Source: Psychrobacillus sp. FSL K6-4046 (GTDB lineage Bacteria > Bacillota > Bacilli > Bacillales_A > Planococcaceae). From it: a stretch of DNA of 64,000 bases. Both the position numbers and the translations under genes were made by a program. The notes under the pieces were generated by a model. That model made no database searches and was not told the DNA's origin. It saw only the letters and a program-made list of their open reading frames with translations. The stretch is taken from positions 2,473,312 to 2,537,311 of the forward strand of contig NZ_CP152020.1 in the NCBI RefSeq assembly GCF_038624605.1, in the 5' to 3' direction. This document shows, piece by piece, positions 26,572-34,410 of this stretch (positions are counted from its first letter, which is position 1; each line of letters opens with the position of its first letter).

Positions 26572-28239
26572 TCAATATTCCATGATAATTGGAATAATCA
26601 TCGGACGTCTCTTCGTTTGTTGGAATAAATATGAATTTAGCGTATCACGGATTTCTTGTTTAATGTTTGTCCATTCAAACGTTTCTTTATTCACATATTT
26701 TTCAACAATTGTTCTTACTAGTTTAGCTGACTCGTCCATCAACTCTTCTGATTCTCTTACATATACAAACCCTCTAGAAAGAATCTCAGGCCCTGATGCT
26801 ATTTTCTTTTGTGCACGGTTAAGTGTAATTACTACAATGAATATTCCATCTTGAGATAATAGCTTACGATCTCTTAAAACAATATTCCCTACGTCTCCTA
26901 CACCAATGCCATCGATCAGGACGTTACCTGCTTGTACTCTTCCACTCATTCTTATCTTCCCATTTTTGTATTCCACGATGTCGCCTTTATCAGCAATAAA
27001 GATTTCTGACTTAGACATCCCGATATCTTGGGCTAACTTAGAGTGAGCAATAAGCATACGATATTCCCCTTGAATTGGGATAAAGTATTTAGGCTTTGTT
27101 AAGTTTAACATCATTTTTAAATCTTCTTGACTTCCATGCCCTGATACATGGACATTTTTACTGGAAGTCAACACTTTGGCACCAGCCTTGGCAATCAGGT
27201 TCATCGTATTAAATACGCCAACCTCCATACCTGGTGATGGTGTAAATGTTATTAATACGGTATCTGTATCTTTAATCTTAATATCTTTATGATGCTTACG
27301 TACCATTTTCTCTAAAGCTTCTAAAGGTTCTCCTTGATTACCAGATACAATGATTACTATTTGTTCATCATTATACTTAGAGATTTCCTTTATAGGTATG
27401 ATTGTGTCCTCTGCAACCGTAAAGTAACCTAGGTCTAACCCTATAGCAAAGATATTTTCCAAGCTTTTACCTGCAATAGCTACTTTTTTTCCTGTTTCCG
27501 TTGCTTTGTCTAGCACTTGTTGAATTCTTATAAAGTTGGATGCATATAAAGATACTAGAATACGACCTTTAGCAGCGTGGAATGTTTCAGATAATTGGTT
27601 TTCGATTACTGCCTCTGATGTTGTGTGTCCGGGTCTTTCTGCTTCTGTTGAATCAGACATTAATATAAATACGCCTTCTTCACCCAGGCCAGCCATTTTA
27701 GCAATATCAGGACGGTACTTCCCTCTAGCAGACTGATCAAATTTAAATTCACCAGTATGCACAATTGCACCTTCAGATGTATGGAATACGATACCTAAAG
27801 AGTCTGGAATACTGTGTGTGGTATGAAAGAAAGTTACGTGTGTGTTTTGGAAGTTCATACGACTTTTGTTTGTAACTTCAAAGTACTTTATTTGTTGTTT
27901 AACTGGCATAGCCTTTACATGCGTTTTTGCTAAAGCAATCGTCAGCTTAGATCCATATACAGGCGCCTGAATCTTTTGCAGTAAGTAAGCAATAGAACCA
28001 ATTGCGTCTTCATGTCCATGCGTCAAAAATATTCCTTTAACACGATCCTTGTTTTCTTCTAAATACGTAATATCTGGAATAACTATATCGATTCCTAACA
28101 TTTCGTTTTCTGGGAACATAAGTCCACTATCTACTATAAATATTTCATCGTCTATTTCTACTACGTACATTGCTTTTCCTATTTCACCAACTCCGCCGAG
28201 CGGTATAATACGTATAAGTTCATTTTTAGCTTTTACCAA
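26572..28239 (-). CDS. rnjB: Ribonuclease J2
   Basis: Metallo-beta-lactamase/beta-CASP RNase that complexes with RNase J1. The 555 residues include the N-terminal beta-lactamase fold, the beta-CASP domain (about 200-350) and a C-terminal domain. The metal motif reads HGHEDA at 74-79: the last His of the active HxHxDH motif is Ala79, the substitution known from B. subtilis RNase J2, whose own activity is low. Start is TTG 28239 with AGGAGG 7 bases upstream. It sits between dapA and spoIIIE. Confidence 0.94.
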   Translation of the reverse strand: MVKAKNELIRIIPLGGVGEIGKAMYVVEIDDEIFIVDSGLMFPENEMLGIDIVIPDITYLEENKDRVKGIFLTHGHEDAIGSIAYLLQKIQAPVYGSKLTIALAKTHVKAMPVKQQIKYFEVTNKSRMNFQNTHVTFFHTTHSIPDSLGIVFHTSEGAIVHTGEFKFDQSARGKYRPDIAKMAGLGEEGVFILMSDSTEAERPGHTTSEAVIENQLSETFHAAKGRILVSLYASNFIRIQQVLDKATETGKKVAIAGKSLENIFAIGLDLGYFTVAEDTIIPIKEISKYNDEQIVIIVSGNQGEPLEALEKMVRKHHKDIKIKDTDTVLITFTPSPGMEVGVFNTMNLIAKAGAKVLTSSKNVHVSGHGSQEDLKMMLNLTKPKYFIPIQGEYRMLIAHSKLAQDIGMSKSEIFIADKGDIVEYKNGKIRMSGRVQAGNVLIDGIGVGDVGNIVLRDRKLLSQDGIFIVVITLNRAQKKIASGPEILSRGFVYVRESEELMDESAKLVRTIVEKYVNKETFEWTNIKQEIRDTLNSYLFQQTKRRPMIIPIIMEY

Positions 28240-28315
28240 TTCTTTTCCTCCTAATTGTTAACCCGACCAACATCCACTATTTTTTATTATATCGGACGTC
28301 ACCGTTTCACACAAA

Positions 28316-28345
28316 TAAAAAAAGCTGAAGTTAGAACTCCAGCTT
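28316..28345 (-). terminator. dapA terminator
   Basis: On the minus strand AAGCTGGAGTT pairs with AACTTCAGCTT (one mismatch), followed by TTTTTT. It starts 10 bp after the dapA stop. Confidence 0.85.
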
Positions 28346-28354
28346 CTCATATCA

Positions 28355-29236
28355 TTATTTCGTTTCCAAAAATTTATCCCAAACACGATCATAATCTAGC
28401 TTCTCTTCCTCGTTCATCTCAACTAAAGGAAGTCTCAAGGAGCCAACCTCTACGCCAATTTTAGAAAGTGCATATTTTACAACTACAGGATTCGGATGTT
28501 GAAATAATGCCTTTATGACTGGCAAGATTTGTTGATGGATTTTAGCAGCTTTAGCATGTTCCCCTTGGTGAAACAGCTGTATCATTTCCTGCATTTCGTT
28601 ACCAATAACATGAGAAGCGACTGAAATAATTCCTTTCCCCCCAATTGAAAGTAAAGGTAAGGTTAAGCCGTCGTCCCCGCTGTACACAAGGAAATCCTCA
28701 TTTGTTCCAGCTAAGATTTTGGTCATCTGATCCAGGCTGCCGCTAGCTTCTTTTACAATTTGAATGGATGGTATCTTACTAAGGGAAATAATTGACTCTG
28801 GCTCCAAATTGACTACTGATCGCCCAGGGATATTATAAACAACAATAGGAAGCGTAGTAGCTGAAGCAATAGCCTCAAAATGGGCAATCATTCCTCGTTG
28901 ATTAGGCTTATTGTAATAAGGAGTCACTATCATCAAAGCATCTACTCCGAGCGATTCCGCCTTTTGCGAAAGCTCAATGGATGCAGCTGTATTATTGCTA
29001 CCAGTACCAGCAATGATTGGTACTCTTTTATTAACCTTTTCCACTACAAATTGTATAAGTTCTAATTTCTCATTTGTTGATAATGTCGGAGATTCTCCAG
29101 TCGTACCACTAACTACAAGAGAATCAGTTCCATTCGAAAGCAAGTGCTCAATAAGTATTTCAGTATTATGATAGTCAATAGAACCGTCTGAACTAAACGG
29201 TGTAACCATTGCTGTAGAAACATTTCCTATATTCAT
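28355..29236 (-). CDS. dapA: 4-hydroxy-tetrahydrodipicolinate synthase
   Basis: Condenses pyruvate with aspartate semialdehyde, the first committed step of the diaminopimelate/lysine branch and the source of dipicolinate precursor. Schiff-base Lys162 is seen in IVKEASG, the substrate-binding GTTGE at 44-48, and Tyr134 in VVYNIPGR. The 293 residues are full length. In B. subtilis dapG lies between asd and dapA; here that slot holds repeats and a structured segment. AAGAGGTG precedes the ATG. Confidence 0.96.
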   Translation of the reverse strand: MNIGNVSTAMVTPFSSDGSIDYHNTEILIEHLLSNGTDSLVVSGTTGESPTLSTNEKLELIQFVVEKVNKRVPIIAGTGSNNTAASIELSQKAESLGVDALMIVTPYYNKPNQRGMIAHFEAIASATTLPIVVYNIPGRSVVNLEPESIISLSKIPSIQIVKEASGSLDQMTKILAGTNEDFLVYSGDDGLTLPLLSIGGKGIISVASHVIGNEMQEMIQLFHQGEHAKAAKIHQQILPVIKALFQHPNPVVVKYALSKIGVEVGSLRLPLVEMNEEEKLDYDRVWDKFLETK

Positions 29237-29272
29237 TCAACCACACCTCTTATTTAATTCTCTATATTTAAT

Positions 29273-29397
29273 AGAAAAGCGCAGGCGCCTATGTCTGCCC
29301 CGACAGGCAAATGGGGAAATGCGAGGAGGCAGTTCCTCAGCCACCGCAGTATTTTCCCATTTGATCCCGAGGGGCAAGGCGCCGGAGCTAGACAATA
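29273..29397. repeat. Dispersed palindromic repeat, copy A
   Basis: A 125-bp element starting AGAAAAGCGCAGGCGCC. Arms in order GGCGCC, TGCCCC, CAAATGGGGAAA and GAGG are answered by CCTC, TTTTCCCATTTG, GAGGGGCA and GGCGCC, so the whole unit folds into one long hairpin. Copy B follows directly and copy C is inverted at 34223-34340. Confidence 0.88.
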
Positions 29398-29540
29398 AGA
29401 AAAGCGCAGGCGCCTATGTTTGCCCCGACAGGCAAATGGGGAAATGCGAGGAGGCAGTTCCTCAGCCACCGCAAACGTTTTAGTTTGCGACGAGCAGCTT
29501 ATATCCATTTGACCTGTGGAGCAAGGCTGCTAGCGCTTTT
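29398..29540. repeat. Dispersed palindromic repeat, copy B
   Basis: Tandem to copy A with a 125-bp offset. The first 75 bp are almost identical, including TTTGCCCCGACAGGCAAATG. The right half diverges and ends in TAGCGCTTTT, answering its own left end AAAAGCGC. Confidence 0.86.
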
Positions 29541-29611
29541 CCAAATGAATAGAGAAAAAACTCTCTCTAAAAATCTAAATATATTTAATGGAGTATATTT
29601 TATCATTATTA

Positions 29612-29726
29612 AAGGCAAGCGGTGCCACAAGTAGGGATAAGAGAAAGCTTAACACCACAACCACTTGGAAGTGATGGGTGGTTCCTTATCGATCCCCCCA
29701 CAAACAAGCGACCTCTTAGATAAGCT
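29612..29726. other. Structured intergenic segment between asd and dapA
   Basis: Several complementary blocks lie in an otherwise gene-free stretch: GGCA/TGCC (29614-29617, 29623-29626), GGGAT/ATCCC (29634-29638, 29692-29696) with AAG/CTT next to it, AACCAC/GTGGTT (29659-29664, 29678-29683), TAAGAG/CTCTTA (29638-29643, 29713-29718) and AGCTTA/TAAGCT (29646-29651, 29721-29726). Some pairings exclude each other. I cannot match it to a known riboswitch family. The whole asd-dapA gap (29237-29741) holds two palindromic repeats plus this segment. Confidence 0.35.
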
Positions 29727-29741
29727 AAAAACTATTCTTGC

Positions 29742-30779
29742 TTACAATATTTTCTCTTCAATTAATGCTTCAGCAATTTGAATGGAGTTTAGAGCAGCAC
29801 CTTTTAATAGGTTGTCAGAAACAATCCACATATGGAAACCATACTGATTAGAAGGATCTTTTCTAATACGTCCAACGAAAACTGCATCTTCATCTTCTGA
29901 GAAATAAGGCATCGGGTATTGTTGCTCATTCGGATTATCTTGAAGAACAATTCCCTCTGCTTCAGATAACAATTGTTTAATATCAGAAACGGATACGTTC
30001 TCTTTATCTACCTCTATATACACCGATTCAGAGTGTCCTGTTACAACAGGCACCCTTACACAGGTAGCGGCAATCGAAAGTTCCGGAAGAGACATAATTT
30101 TTTTTGTTTCATTCATCATTTTGTGCTCTTCAAATGTAAAACCATCTTCATTAAAGACATCAATTTGAGGAATTACGTTACCTGCAATTGGATAATGCTT
30201 CTCCGCACTTTTTACAGGTAAAACTTCAGGATTTGGTTGTCTTTCTATTATTCTCTCACTTTGAGCTGTCAATTCTTGAATAGCTGCAGCCCCAGCTCCT
30301 GATACTGCTTGATAAGTCGAAACGATGACCTTTGATAGCCCATAATGCTTACGAATTGGTTCTAATGCAACAACCATCTGAATAGTAGAACAATTAGGAT
30401 TAGCAATAATCCCTTGTTGCTCATTTAAAGCATATTTATTCACTTCTGGTACTACTAGCGGAACATCCGGATCCATTCGAAATGCGCTCGTATTATCTAT
30501 TACTATAGCGCCTCTCTTACTAGCTTCCTTAGCCAATGCTTTTGAAATAGAGCCCCCCGCAGAAAAAAATGCTATATCAACACCTTCGAAAGCTTCTGGT
30601 GTAGCTTCTTCTATTGTATAAATTTTCCCGTCAATATCAATCTGTTTTCCTGCAGACTTTTTGGAAGCTAATAACTTCAAGGTAGAAAAAGGAAAGCTTC
30701 TCTTAACTAGTTGCTCTATAATTTTTTGACCTACAGCACCTGTAGCTCCTACAATAGCTGTTGTATAATTTTTTGACAT
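29742..30779 (-). CDS. asd: Aspartate-semialdehyde dehydrogenase
   Basis: Reduces aspartyl phosphate to aspartate semialdehyde, the branch point to lysine, dipicolinate, threonine and methionine. The 345 residues show the NADP-binding GATGAVGQKI (11-20), active-site Cys130 (NPNCSTIQM) and the base-region HKMMNETKKI. The start at 30779 (MSKNYTTAIVG) has GAGAGGAG upstream; a longer start at 30797 would place that site inside the gene. It follows spoVFB in the dipicolinate cluster. Confidence 0.96.
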   Translation of the reverse strand: MSKNYTTAIVGATGAVGQKIIEQLVKRSFPFSTLKLLASKKSAGKQIDIDGKIYTIEEATPEAFEGVDIAFFSAGGSISKALAKEASKRGAIVIDNTSAFRMDPDVPLVVPEVNKYALNEQQGIIANPNCSTIQMVVALEPIRKHYGLSKVIVSTYQAVSGAGAAAIQELTAQSERIIERQPNPEVLPVKSAEKHYPIAGNVIPQIDVFNEDGFTFEEHKMMNETKKIMSLPELSIAATCVRVPVVTGHSESVYIEVDKENVSVSDIKQLLSEAEGIVLQDNPNEQQYPMPYFSEDEDAVFVGRIRKDPSNQYGFHMWIVSDNLLKGAALNSIQIAEALIEEKIL

Positions 30780-30859
30780 GCAAAGCTCTCCTCTCAAAAA
30801 TCAAAACATATTGGCGATATTGTATCATAAATTAAATAATAATACACTATTTTTAATAT

Positions 30860-31447
30860 TTATAATTGATAGGCAATGAGTAAAGGCTGAATTTGCTTTG
30901 CATTTATTGCGTGTTCAACAGTAGGTACAATCTTTGTGAAATCTGCAATTAAAGAATTAGGTTTTTTATATGGATTGTCTTGACCAAAGGGGATAAAATA
31001 AATATTTTTTGTAGTGAGCAGCTTCATAATATTCGTTCCATTTAAGCCTAATGCATCGTTTGTGGATATACCTAGCACCACAGGCTTACCATTACGCAAG
31101 GTGGCCTTTGCAGCCATTAATACAGGTGAGTCTGTTTGTGCATTAGCTAACTTACTTATGGAGTTACCCGTCATTGGTGCAATAACCATACAGTCTAGTG
31201 GATTAGTAGGACCAAAAGGCTCTGCCTCTACTATCTTGGAAACTACCTTATTGCCACTAGCTGCCTCTATTTTTTCTACCCACTCTTCTCCTGTACCGAA
31301 ACGAGTAGCAGCTGTTAAAACTGAAAAAGTGATGATTGGCACAACTGTCGCACCAACATCCGTAAATTGCTTAATCATTGGTATCACTTCCTCATACGTA
31401 CAATGAGAAGCGGTGATTCCTAGACCAATACGTAGACCTTCTAACAC
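30860..31447 (-). CDS. spoVFB: Dipicolinate synthase subunit B
   Basis: Flavoprotein-like subunit that, with SpoVFA, oxidises dihydrodipicolinate to dipicolinic acid in the mother cell. Visible are IGLGITASHCTYEE at the N-terminus, EPFGPTNPLDCMVIAPMTGNS, and SPVLMAAKATLRN. GTG 31447 is chosen: GAGGAGG stands 7 bases upstream, the protein (195 aa) then aligns with B. subtilis DpaB, and the gene no longer overlaps spoVFA. An alternative start at 31471 would bury the ribosome-binding site. Confidence 0.93.
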   Translation of the reverse strand: MLEGLRIGLGITASHCTYEEVIPMIKQFTDVGATVVPIITFSVLTAATRFGTGEEWVEKIEAASGNKVVSKIVEAEPFGPTNPLDCMVIAPMTGNSISKLANAQTDSPVLMAAKATLRNGKPVVLGISTNDALGLNGTNIMKLLTTKNIYFIPFGQDNPYKKPNSLIADFTKIVPTVEHAINAKQIQPLLIAYQL

Positions 31448-31460
31448 TATTTTTCCTCCT

Positions 31461-32243
31461 CTAAAAAGCAAGATGCTTCAAAACAGACCTGGCAAGTAAT
31501 TGTCCTGCATCTTGCGGAAAGTACATACCTGGCAAGCTGGTGGAGAGACTGTAATTCAGAGGGATGTTATTTTCGTTATCCAAGAGACAGCCCGGATTGG
31601 AGGCGAGGTCAAAAACTCGATTGAAAGAGGCTGCATTTTCATTCTTTAACCACTTGGTAGGGATTGTATTAACCAGATAGGCGTCCTTACCTTGCTGGTC
31701 CAAAACATTATCAAGGGTTACTATTTGATAGCCAGAGCTTTTAGCTTCGTAAAGTTGAAGCTCCGATCTAACAGAGATAATAACTTCGGCTCCCAAATGA
31801 TGCAAAGCAAGTGCTAATCTTTTACCTACCCTTCCGTATCCGGTAATGATGAATTTTTTGTTATAAATTGCTTGTTTTTCATATAAGTAAAAATAATTGA
31901 TAAAGCCCTCAGCAGTGAGGTTGGCATTTTCCCAAATCCATTCTTCGTCCTCTAAATAATAAAAGGGCTGAATAGTATCTTTTTTAGATTCCCTATCAAT
32001 GCTTTCGTTTGTTTTACCTATAAAAAGGGTTTGACAACTGGGAGGCAATTCCAAGGAGCAATCTGTTTGGATTGGTTGAATCGGTAAAAAAATAACCTCT
32101 GGTTCATATGCAAAAATAGTTTCTCTGAGTTCTGTATCCCATGTCATCGTTGGATACAATTGAGTATCTAAATAGTCAGACACAGATTGTTGCAAAAAAT
32201 TTAAGCGTGGGTCTGTTCCGATAATTGCAATTTTTTTCTTCAT
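31461..32243 (-). CDS. spoVFA: Dipicolinate synthase subunit A
   Basis: NAD(P)-binding subunit of dipicolinate synthase, homologous to DpaA. The Rossmann motif ITGYGRVGKRLALAL is followed by a strand ending in a positively charged residue (IISVRSE), and the C-terminus has FDLASNPG and LPGMYFPQDAGQLLA. At 260 residues it is shorter than the B. subtilis protein (297), with differences mostly in the N-terminal half and a shorter tail. The start overlaps ymxH by 4 bp (ATGA). Confidence 0.9.
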   Translation of the reverse strand: MKKKIAIIGTDPRLNFLQQSVSDYLDTQLYPTMTWDTELRETIFAYEPEVIFLPIQPIQTDCSLELPPSCQTLFIGKTNESIDRESKKDTIQPFYYLEDEEWIWENANLTAEGFINYFYLYEKQAIYNKKFIITGYGRVGKRLALALHHLGAEVIISVRSELQLYEAKSSGYQIVTLDNVLDQQGKDAYLVNTIPTKWLKNENAASFNRVFDLASNPGCLLDNENNIPLNYSLSTSLPGMYFPQDAGQLLARSVLKHLAF

Positions 32244-32512
32244 GGGTATACACTTGTTTCTATCGAAGAGTCAGTTTCATTGAACAAAATTCGATCTTTA
32301 CCAATAAGAATTATTTCTTCCCAGGATATAAACTCTTTTCTCCTAGGAGCTTTATTGGATTGAAAAAAAGATGAAGATTTTTGATATAATTCAAACCCAA
32401 GTATTTTACCCGTTTGTGGATTAAATAATAATTCAGTGTCTGCCAGCCTTCCATATCTCGATCCATCTTTCACTTGAATAAGCTCTTTTTCTGCAAGTTC
32501 CGAAAGTAACAA
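32240..32512 (-). CDS. ymxH: YlmC/YmxH family PRC-barrel sporulation protein
   Basis: Small (90 aa) PRC-barrel-like protein of the YlmC/YmxH family that precedes the dipicolinate synthase genes in many spore formers. Visible: LLSELAEKELIQVKDGSRYGRL and LLFNPQTGKILGF, then WEEIILIGKDRILF. Start is TTG 32512, with AGGAGGGG about 7 bases upstream. Its function is unknown; an association with spores is inferred from context. Confidence 0.85.
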   Translation of the reverse strand: MLLSELAEKELIQVKDGSRYGRLADTELLFNPQTGKILGFELYQKSSSFFQSNKAPRRKEFISWEEIILIGKDRILFNETDSSIETSVYP

Positions 32513-32540
32513 TCTGTCCCCTCCTCATTTAATCTCTACT

Positions 32541-32568
32541 TATGTATATGCCATCTTTAAAACAAAGT
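32541..32568 (-). promoter_or_regulatory. Possible sigma-K promoter of the ymxH-spoVF operon
   Basis: On the minus strand AC (32568-32567) is 16 bp upstream of CATATACATA (32550-32541). This partly matches the sigma-K pattern (AC, 16-17 bp, CATA-N3-TA), the factor that drives spoVF in B. subtilis. The TA part is displaced by one base. Confidence 0.35.
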
Positions 32569-32578
32569 GAATTAAAAA

Positions 32579-32595
32579 CCCATTAAAATAATGGG
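32579..32595. other. Short perfect hairpin upstream of ymxH
   Basis: CCCATTA-AAA-TAATGGG, preceded by AAAA on the left. It could be a small terminator for transcripts from mlpA that pass its main terminator. Confidence 0.35.
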
Positions 32596-32644
32596 CTCCT
32601 AGCGTAACTACAGGAGAGGATATGAATAAATCTTAAATCAGAGA

Positions 32645-32742
32645 GTAGAGTTGATTTTTCGCACCAGCCGGACGCTTTCCTCGGGGTGAGCGATAAGCCA
32701 TCACCCATCCCATAGGAGTCGCCGTCTGGCGCTCCAATCAAT
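32645..32742. repeat. Dispersed repeat of a second palindromic family, copy D
   Basis: Bounded by TTGATT-type ends in inverted orientation (GTTGATTTTTC at the left, CCAATCAAT at the right). It contains GGTGAGCGATAAGCCATCAC and GGAGTCGCCGTCTGGCGC. Its reverse complement matches 49297-49434 in the blocks GGCGACTCC-type, TGGCTTATCGCTCACCCCG and GGAAAGCGT. It sits in the 439-bp gap between mlpA and ymxH, where nothing else is recognisable. Confidence 0.82.
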
Positions 32743-32933
32743 AAATGGAACAGCTTTAGCATCGATCGCTAAAAAATTTACTCGCATAAATAACCTGAAT
32801 AACTGTCACCAACCCCAATTTCATAACTATTTATGTTCTTAATAGCCATTTGAAAGTTCCTGTGTTTATGTCTACAGTCACTATAAAAAATTGTTAATCT
32901 AAACAACCAATAACTTTAACAAAGCTTTTAAAA

Positions 32934-32969
32934 AAATAAAAAAGACGTCGATTAACACTCGACGTCTTT
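32934..32969 (-). terminator. mlpA terminator overlapping the stop codon
   Basis: On the minus strand AAAGACGTCGA (32969-32959) pairs with TCGACGTCTTT (32951-32941), followed by TTTATTTTTTT. The left arm is the last codons of mlpA. Confidence 0.87.
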
Positions 32970-34181
32970 AGGCATAATTACAGAAATAGCAGGCTTATGA
33001 GAGAATATTTCTTTTGTAAGGTCCATTACGGACTCCAAAGTAACTTCATCAATTGAATCGCTTACTTCATCTAATGAGCGATGCTTGCCATATAATAATT
33101 CATTTTTACCGTTTCTGTTCATTCTAGAGTTTGAGCTTTCCAGTCCTAACAAAAGGTTTCCTTTAAGCTGTTCTTTAGCGTTTGAAACTTCTGTCTCCGT
33201 AAAGCCGTGCTCCAAGACAGTTTGAATCGTTTCATTAATAGAGCTCTTTAATTCTTCTAATTGATTGCAAGAGGTTCCGCCATAAATGGCAACAACTCCC
33301 GTATCTTCATATGACGAATGATATGAGTAAATAGAATAGGCTAGCCCTTTTTCTTCTCGAATTTCTTGGAAAAGTCTTGAGGACATGCTTCCACCAAGTA
33401 TATTATTCAACACTACAAGACTGTATATATTGTCCGCCTTCACACTAAGCCCAGGATAAGCTAAACATAAGTGGGCTTGCTCTGTATCTTTATGGCTTTC
33501 CGTATACACAGGTTTAATAACAGGTGTGCTAAATTGTGCCACCTCTAAGATTGGTTGCTTAAAATCACCAAACAATGACTCTATATAGCCTAATAGATCC
33601 TCAGAAATGTTTCCTGCTACTGAAATTACAATATTTTTCGGTGTGTAGTGTTTTTCCATATAAGATATGATGGATTCCCTTGTAAATGTATTTAATGTAT
33701 CTTCGGTTCCTAATATAGGAGCACCTAAAGGATCATTTGGGAACATAGCCTGCCATAGATACTCATGTACGATATCATCAGGGGTATCTTCTACCATTTT
33801 GATTTCCTCTAATACTACTTGTCGTTCTTTATCTAATTCGATTGGATCGAATGTGGAGTTAAAAAACATATCTGAAAGTATTTCAACAGCATATTTTGCA
33901 TGGTGATCGAGAACCTTTGCATAGTAGCAAGTATTTTCTTTTGAAGTAAAGGCGTTAATATTTCCACCAATTCGATCGAACTCTTCAGCGATTTGTCTTG
34001 CTGTTCTAGTATTAGTGCCTTTAAATAACATATGCTCAATAAAATGAGTTAACCCATTTTCCTCTGGCAATTCATACCTTGAACCAGCCTGAACCCATAT
34101 GCCTACTGCAACAGATCGCACATGTGGAATATGCTCATGCACTATACGCAACCCATTCTTACACGTTTTCTTCTTTATCAA
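32952..34181 (-). CDS. mlpA: M16-family zinc protease MlpA (YmxG)
   Basis: Processing-peptidase-like zinc protease. The zinc motif HFIEH is at 46-50 with third ligand region VLEEIKMVEDTPDD; the second half has GGSMSSRLFQEIREEKGLAYS. TTG 34181 gives 409 residues, equal in length to the B. subtilis protein, with GAGGTG 5-6 bases upstream; ATG 34208 would add 9 residues without a site. It is the third M16 protein in the window. It lies between pnp and the dipicolinate operon; B. subtilis ylxY, usually between pnp and mlpA, is absent. Confidence 0.93.
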   Translation of the reverse strand: MIKKKTCKNGLRIVHEHIPHVRSVAVGIWVQAGSRYELPEENGLTHFIEHMLFKGTNTRTARQIAEEFDRIGGNINAFTSKENTCYYAKVLDHHAKYAVEILSDMFFNSTFDPIELDKERQVVLEEIKMVEDTPDDIVHEYLWQAMFPNDPLGAPILGTEDTLNTFTRESIISYMEKHYTPKNIVISVAGNISEDLLGYIESLFGDFKQPILEVAQFSTPVIKPVYTESHKDTEQAHLCLAYPGLSVKADNIYSLVVLNNILGGSMSSRLFQEIREEKGLAYSIYSYHSSYEDTGVVAIYGGTSCNQLEELKSSINETIQTVLEHGFTETEVSNAKEQLKGNLLLGLESSNSRMNRNGKNELLYGKHRSLDEVSDSIDEVTLESVMDLTKEIFSHKPAISVIMPKDVEC

Positions 34182-34222
34182 TATAGCACCTCTATCTAAT
34201 CTATTCATTTATTTTTTATTTG

Positions 34223-34340
34223 TAGCCCAAGCAGCCTTGCCCCTCGGGGTCAAATGGTTAAAAGCTCCGGTGGCTGAGGAACTGCCTCCTCGCTTTTCCC
34301 CATTTGCCTGTCGGGGCAGAGACAGGCGGTTGCGCTTTTC
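34223..34340. repeat. Dispersed palindromic repeat, copy C (inverted)
   Basis: Reverse complement matches copies A and B closely (GACAGGCAAATGGGGAAAAG, GAGGAGGCAGTTCCTCAGCC, CCCGAGGGGCAAGG). Located between pnp and mlpA, in opposite orientation to copies A and B. Confidence 0.88.
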
Positions 34341-34351
34341 TTTAGTTATTT

Positions 34352-34390
34352 AAAAAAGTTGCCGTAGATTGGATCTACGGACAACCTTTT
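34352..34390 (-). terminator. pnp terminator
   Basis: On the minus strand AAAGGTTGTCCGTAGAT pairs with ATCTACGGCAACTTT (small bulge, short loop) and is followed by TTT. It starts about 20 bp after the pnp stop. Confidence 0.85.
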
Positions 34391-34410
34391 GTTTACGTAT
34401 ATTTTAATTA

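Noticed and set aside
29254-29508. Minus-strand open frame across palindromic repeats A and B
   Set aside because: The peptide repeats itself because the DNA is tandem; no ribosome-binding site and no family resemblance.
29660-29700. T-box-like GGGTGGTTCC on the plus strand, and a lysine-riboswitch-like AGAGGTCGC on the minus strand
   Set aside because: No plus-strand gene follows for a T-box, and the specifier and antiterminator are not seen. The lysine-riboswitch match stops after a few bases and the core helices are missing.
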